This document shows positions 61,425 through 64,000 of a stretch of DNA of 64,000 nucleotides, in pieces. Below the pieces are notes generated by a model, which worked only from the letters and a program-made list of their open reading frames with translations, was not told the origin of the DNA and searched no databases. The stretch lies in NCBI RefSeq assembly GCF_900176375.1, contig NZ_FWYF01000004.1, forward strand, positions 1 to 64,000, in the 5' to 3' direction. A program made the translations under genes and the position numbers. This stretch comes from Reichenbachiella faecimaris (GTDB taxonomy: Bacteria; Bacteroidota; Bacteroidia; Cytophagales; Cyclobacteriaceae). Within the stretch, counting starts at the first letter, position 1. Each line of letters opens with the position of its first letter.

Positions 61425-61455
61425 AAAGTCGTTCTGATCTAATCGGAATGACTTT
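61425..61455 (+). terminator. Terminator or attenuator before the AEP transaminase gene, with -7 box
   Basis: AAAGTCGTTC (61425-61434) pairs with GAATGACTTT (61446-61455), a 10-bp stem (one G-T) with inner pairs. It is followed by TATTTTTGCACC: the T-run overlaps a TAnnTTTG -7 box (61455-61462). Readthrough and a fresh start are both possible, which would let the transaminase be set separately. Confidence 0.6.
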
Positions 61456-61481
61456 ATTTTTGCACCTATAATTCCAAACCA

Positions 61482-62561
61482 ATGACAAGAAAGATACTCC
61501 TAAATCCAGGCCCAGCTACTACTACACAAAATGTAAAAAATGCTTTGGTCGTAGAAGATATATGCCCAAGAGAAACTGAATTTGGCGATTTGATGCACGA
61601 CATCTGTGATGGGTTACTTGAGATTGGCAACGGACAAAAAGATTATAATGTAGCACTCTTTGGAGCAAGTGGGACTGGCGCCATGGAAGCCACTATTACC
61701 TCGGCAATTGGCAAAGAGGATAAAGTACTCATTTTGACCAATGGCGCCTATGGCATTCGCATGACTCAAATATGTGAAAACTACGACATCAGCTACGGGT
61801 CGCTTTTCGAATATGGCGACTATACAGAACCAGCTAAAGTAAAGGAGGCTTTGACAACAAAGCAATACACGCACCTGGCCTTCATTCATCACGAAACTTC
61901 AACGGGCATGATGGATCCAGTGGATGAACTGGTCGCTATCTGCAAAGCGCTGAATATAGTCTCTATCGTGGATGCAATGAGCACATTTGGAGCTTTCCCT
62001 TACAACCTTTCTGATCTAGGTGTGGATTATATATTCAGTTCATCCAACAAATGCATACATGGCATGGCGGGTCTTTCCTTTGTTTTGTTTCATAACAATC
62101 AAAAGGAGGCTTTAATGGCAAACGGGAGAAGCTATTACTTTGATGTATATAAGCAATGGGAAAATCTACAGAAGAAAAATCAATTAAGATTCACCCCACC
62201 AGTTCAGATTTGCTATTCATTTATGGCGGCTATCAGAGAAACCTTGGCCGAAGGAGTAGAAACAAGATGGGAAAGATATAAAGCCAACTGGCAAATCCTA
62301 TATGATGGCCTGTTGGATCTGGGATTTAAGCCTTTACTACCATTGGATCAGGAATCCAAGATTCTATTAGCACTAAAATTAGATGGCAAAGAGGGTTTTG
62401 ATTTCGATCACTTTCATGATTATCTTTATAAAAGAGACATCACTATTTATCCAGGCGTAATGCCCGAAAAGGCCACATTTAGAGTTGCAATTATTGGAGA
62501 TTTGTATCCAGACGATATGCACAGAGTGATGGAAGAAATGACTGGCTATTTTAGCTCGTAA
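61482..62561 (+). CDS. aepZ: 2-aminoethylphosphonate:pyruvate aminotransferase
   Basis: 359 aa, class V PLP enzyme. RKILLNPGPATTTQNVKNAL, PRETEFGDLM, GASGTGAMEATITSAIG and the PLP lysine in SSSNKCIHGMAGL are all standard for PhnW/AepZ. In this context it should run in the biosynthetic direction, making AEP from phosphonoacetaldehyde and alanine. Confidence 0.95.
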   Translation: MTRKILLNPGPATTTQNVKNALVVEDICPRETEFGDLMHDICDGLLEIGNGQKDYNVALFGASGTGAMEATITSAIGKEDKVLILTNGAYGIRMTQICENYDISYGSLFEYGDYTEPAKVKEALTTKQYTHLAFIHHETSTGMMDPVDELVAICKALNIVSIVDAMSTFGAFPYNLSDLGVDYIFSSSNKCIHGMAGLSFVLFHNNQKEALMANGRSYYFDVYKQWENLQKKNQLRFTPPVQICYSFMAAIRETLAEGVETRWERYKANWQILYDGLLDLGFKPLLPLDQESKILLALKLDGKEGFDFDHFHDYLYKRDITIYPGVMPEKATFRVAIIGDLYPDDMHRVMEEMTGYFSS

Positions 62562-62699
62562 AAACATTGAAAATTGGTAGTGGTTTTACATCCAAATTTG
62601 TACGGATTTCGTAATACTACAAATTGACTATAAATTCAATCGGCTGCATTTTGATCACTACACCATCTAGTCAATGGCGTGCATATATTACACACTAAA

Positions 62700-63506
62700 A
62701 TGTCACAAGTAACTACTAGAACACTAACCGAAGATCAGCTTAAATTCTGGAGAGAAAACTCTTACGTTCATATCCCAGGACTGTTCAGAGATAGAGCAAA
62801 CGAAATGTCAAATTGGATAGATGAAATATCCAATTGGGGGGCTAATATGGATAAGTGGATGTGCTATTATGAAATGGCTAATCCAAATCAGCTTTCTCGT
62901 GTTGAGAATTTCATCCCTTATCATGATGGTATGAAAGAAATATTTACTGGAGAGGCGATCATTAGTTTGATCTCTGAGCTGATGGAAGAGCAAGCTGTTC
63001 TCTATAAAGAACGAATCAACTTCAAATCGCCTGGTGGTGGTCCACATGCAGCACATCAAGATGGTGTAGCTTATGAACAGGGTGCCAATGCGTCATTTGA
63101 CCCCAACATCAAACCCTATCTATCTATACTGGTAAGTATAGATGAAGCCACTGAAGAAAATGGTTGCCTTCAGGTAGTGCCTGATTGGCGGCTCGACAAT
63201 TTAGAGATTCTCCCCATGGAGGCTCCCTACCCAGACAGGCCTATTTACATGAAAATCAAGCAGAGCATTGAGGATGATTTGCCATGGAAGAAGCTTCCTA
63301 CGCAACCTGGAGATGCTTTGATCTTCACAGAAAGGTTGCCACATAGATCCGAGCCTAACCACTCTGACAAGACCAGAAGGATAATCTATGGCGTGTATAA
63401 TCCGTTGTCTGACGGAGATAAAAGAGAAAAGTACTATGCCGATAAACGGAAAAACCCAAACGATGCTAGATATATGGTTGGAAATCCACACGCACCTAGC
63501 AACTGA
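62700..63506 (+). CDS. PhyH-family Fe(II)/2-oxoglutarate dioxygenase
   Basis: 268 aa from the ATG at 62700. The facial triad is visible: HQD (H119, D121) in GGGPHAAHQDGVAYEQG, and H215 in TERLPHRSEP, with Arg 227 for 2-oxoglutarate. PhyH enzymes hydroxylate small acids and aminophosphonates (PhnY acts on AEP in catabolism). Placed after aepZ it likely hydroxylates AEP or the AEP-bearing product. It ends in a strong terminator. Confidence 0.85.
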   Translation: MSQVTTRTLTEDQLKFWRENSYVHIPGLFRDRANEMSNWIDEISNWGANMDKWMCYYEMANPNQLSRVENFIPYHDGMKEIFTGEAIISLISELMEEQAVLYKERINFKSPGGGPHAAHQDGVAYEQGANASFDPNIKPYLSILVSIDEATEENGCLQVVPDWRLDNLEILPMEAPYPDRPIYMKIKQSIEDDLPWKKLPTQPGDALIFTERLPHRSEPNHSDKTRRIIYGVYNPLSDGDKREKYYADKRKNPNDARYMVGNPHAPSN

Positions 63507-63514
63507 ATCAAATT

Positions 63515-63544
63515 AAAAAAGGTCTCAAAATTGGGACCTTTTTT
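63515..63544. terminator. Bidirectional terminator after the phosphonate operon
   Basis: AAAAAAGGTC (63515-63524) and GACCTTTTTT (63535-63544) form a strong stem with A- and T-rich flanks, serving the PhyH gene and the convergent gene. Confidence 0.85.
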
Positions 63545-63590
63545 AATTTTGCCAGATACTGCACCAGATATAGCACAGCTTGATGAGGTT

Positions 63591-64000
63591 TTATTTTTCC
63601 TCTTTTAATACCGTGATACCCCACGATTCTTGATCATTTGGGGGGTCGTCATTCCATCTACGGTATGAATGTGAACCATCAGTTTCGAAATAGACTCTAT
63701 ATGTTCCTTTTTCTAAAACGAATGTCTCATTAAATTCTCTATTCTTTCTGGCTCCTCCGCCATGTTCGGAATTGCGATAATCCATCTCCCACACAATTTT
63801 GCCAGTATCCATGTTCTTAATAAAGCCATAATCATACATTTCTCCGCCACTACCTTCCCCTAGTCCAATGACTCTCACTTTGGTATCTGTATTGATTGAA
63901 AAGGTTTTCTTTACCAACGCACGATCACCTACCATAGTAATTACCGCAAGTTCATTTTTGTTTTTGTATTCCTCAGGATGAAATGGCACCACGTTCTTAA
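63591..64000 (-). CDS. Hypothetical beta-sandwich-like protein, N-terminus beyond the window
   Basis: The C-terminal 136 residues are visible; the frame is open to the right edge (the GTG at 63992 is internal). Pattern: KKTFSINTDTKVRVIGLGEG, MYDYGFIKNMDTGKIVWEMD, FVLEKGTYRVYFETDGSHSY and ESWGITVLKEEK. This beta-rich module recurs in Bacteroidota secreted proteins. No function assigned. Convergent with the PhyH gene. Confidence 0.7.
   Translation of the reverse strand, partial: KNVVPFHPEEYKNKNELAVITMVGDRALVKKTFSINTDTKVRVIGLGEGSGGEMYDYGFIKNMDTGKIVWEMDYRNSEHGGGARKNREFNETFVLEKGTYRVYFETDGSHSYRRWNDDPPNDQESWGITVLKEEK

Noticed and set aside
1-64000. CRISPR array
   Set aside because: No set of regularly spaced identical repeats and no cas genes were seen; the TGTAGT tract at 4.3 kb is too short and irregular.

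Overview
The window looks like a chromosomal piece of a Bacteroidota bacterium, probably a marine Cytophagales (Reichenbachiella/Fulvivirga/Marivirga type). The evidence is a type IX secretion (T9SS) C-terminal signal, BACON and choice-of-anchor D repeats, RteC-type and SAM-like integrase proteins, many small HTH proteins typical of Bacteroidota mobile DNA, -7 boxes of the TAnnTTTG form, almost no Shine-Dalgarno sequences, and A+T-rich DNA. Nothing allows a species call.

Layout. (1) 1-1280 is the end of a T9SS-exported surface protein. (2) 1296-31181 is a genomic island of about 29.9 kb inserted at the 3' end of mnmE. The 11-bp core TTCCCGATACA is repeated directly at both ends. The right copy lies inside the last codons of the intact mnmE (FCIGK, stop TAA). 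The left copy still reads FCIGK followed by TGA on the minus strand, apparently the displaced old 3' end. Both ends carry paired GGTACAA motifs 11 bp apart, as expected of integrase arm sites. A tyrosine integrase and an HTH protein sit next to the right end. No relaxase or conjugation genes were recognised.

Inside the island: (a) 1.5-6.3 kb, a co-directional module of HTH proteins, a VapE/VirE-type ATPase, an iteron-like tract, an unknown 254-aa protein, a DUF5675 protein and two small membrane proteins; (b) 7.15-8.05 kb, a G- and purine-rich stretch with no credible gene and several strong hairpins; (c) 8.05-18.0 kb, a compact six-gene minus-strand operon (XRE regulator, DNA methyltransferase, UvrD-like helicase with a C-terminal nuclease-like region, an unknown membrane-anchored protein, an HNH endonuclease and a 1347-aa protein of unknown fold), the best candidate for an undescribed defence system; (d) 18.1-29.4 kb, small regulators, rteC, and two diverged copies of an ArsR / SRPBCC / DoxX / four-TM-protein cassette with redox and detoxification genes, truncated copies of rteC and of the integrase, and an ECF41-type sigma factor with its usual carboxymuconolactone decarboxylase partner. 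The partial copies suggest growth by successive duplications and insertions.

(3) 31.2-44.1 kb is core chromosome: mnmE, an FKBP lipoprotein, thrS with a TPR lipoprotein, a SiaB-like / histidine kinase / response regulator-PP2C signalling operon, and an acyl-CoA dehydrogenase. (4) 44.37 kb holds tRNA-Asp(GTC). (5) 44.5-63.5 kb is a surface-polysaccharide locus: pyruvyltransferase, several glycosyltransferases, a UDP-galactopyranose-mutase-like flavoprotein, a Wzi-like outer-membrane protein, an ABC transporter, Stealth and LicD phosphotransferases, and a complete 2-aminoethylphosphonate (AEP) pathway (PEP mutase, phosphonopyruvate decarboxylase, AEP transaminase) with a PntC-like cytidylyltransferase and a PhyH dioxygenase. 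The likely product is a glycan or lipid decorated with AEP, possibly hydroxylated. (6) The right edge cuts an unknown gene.
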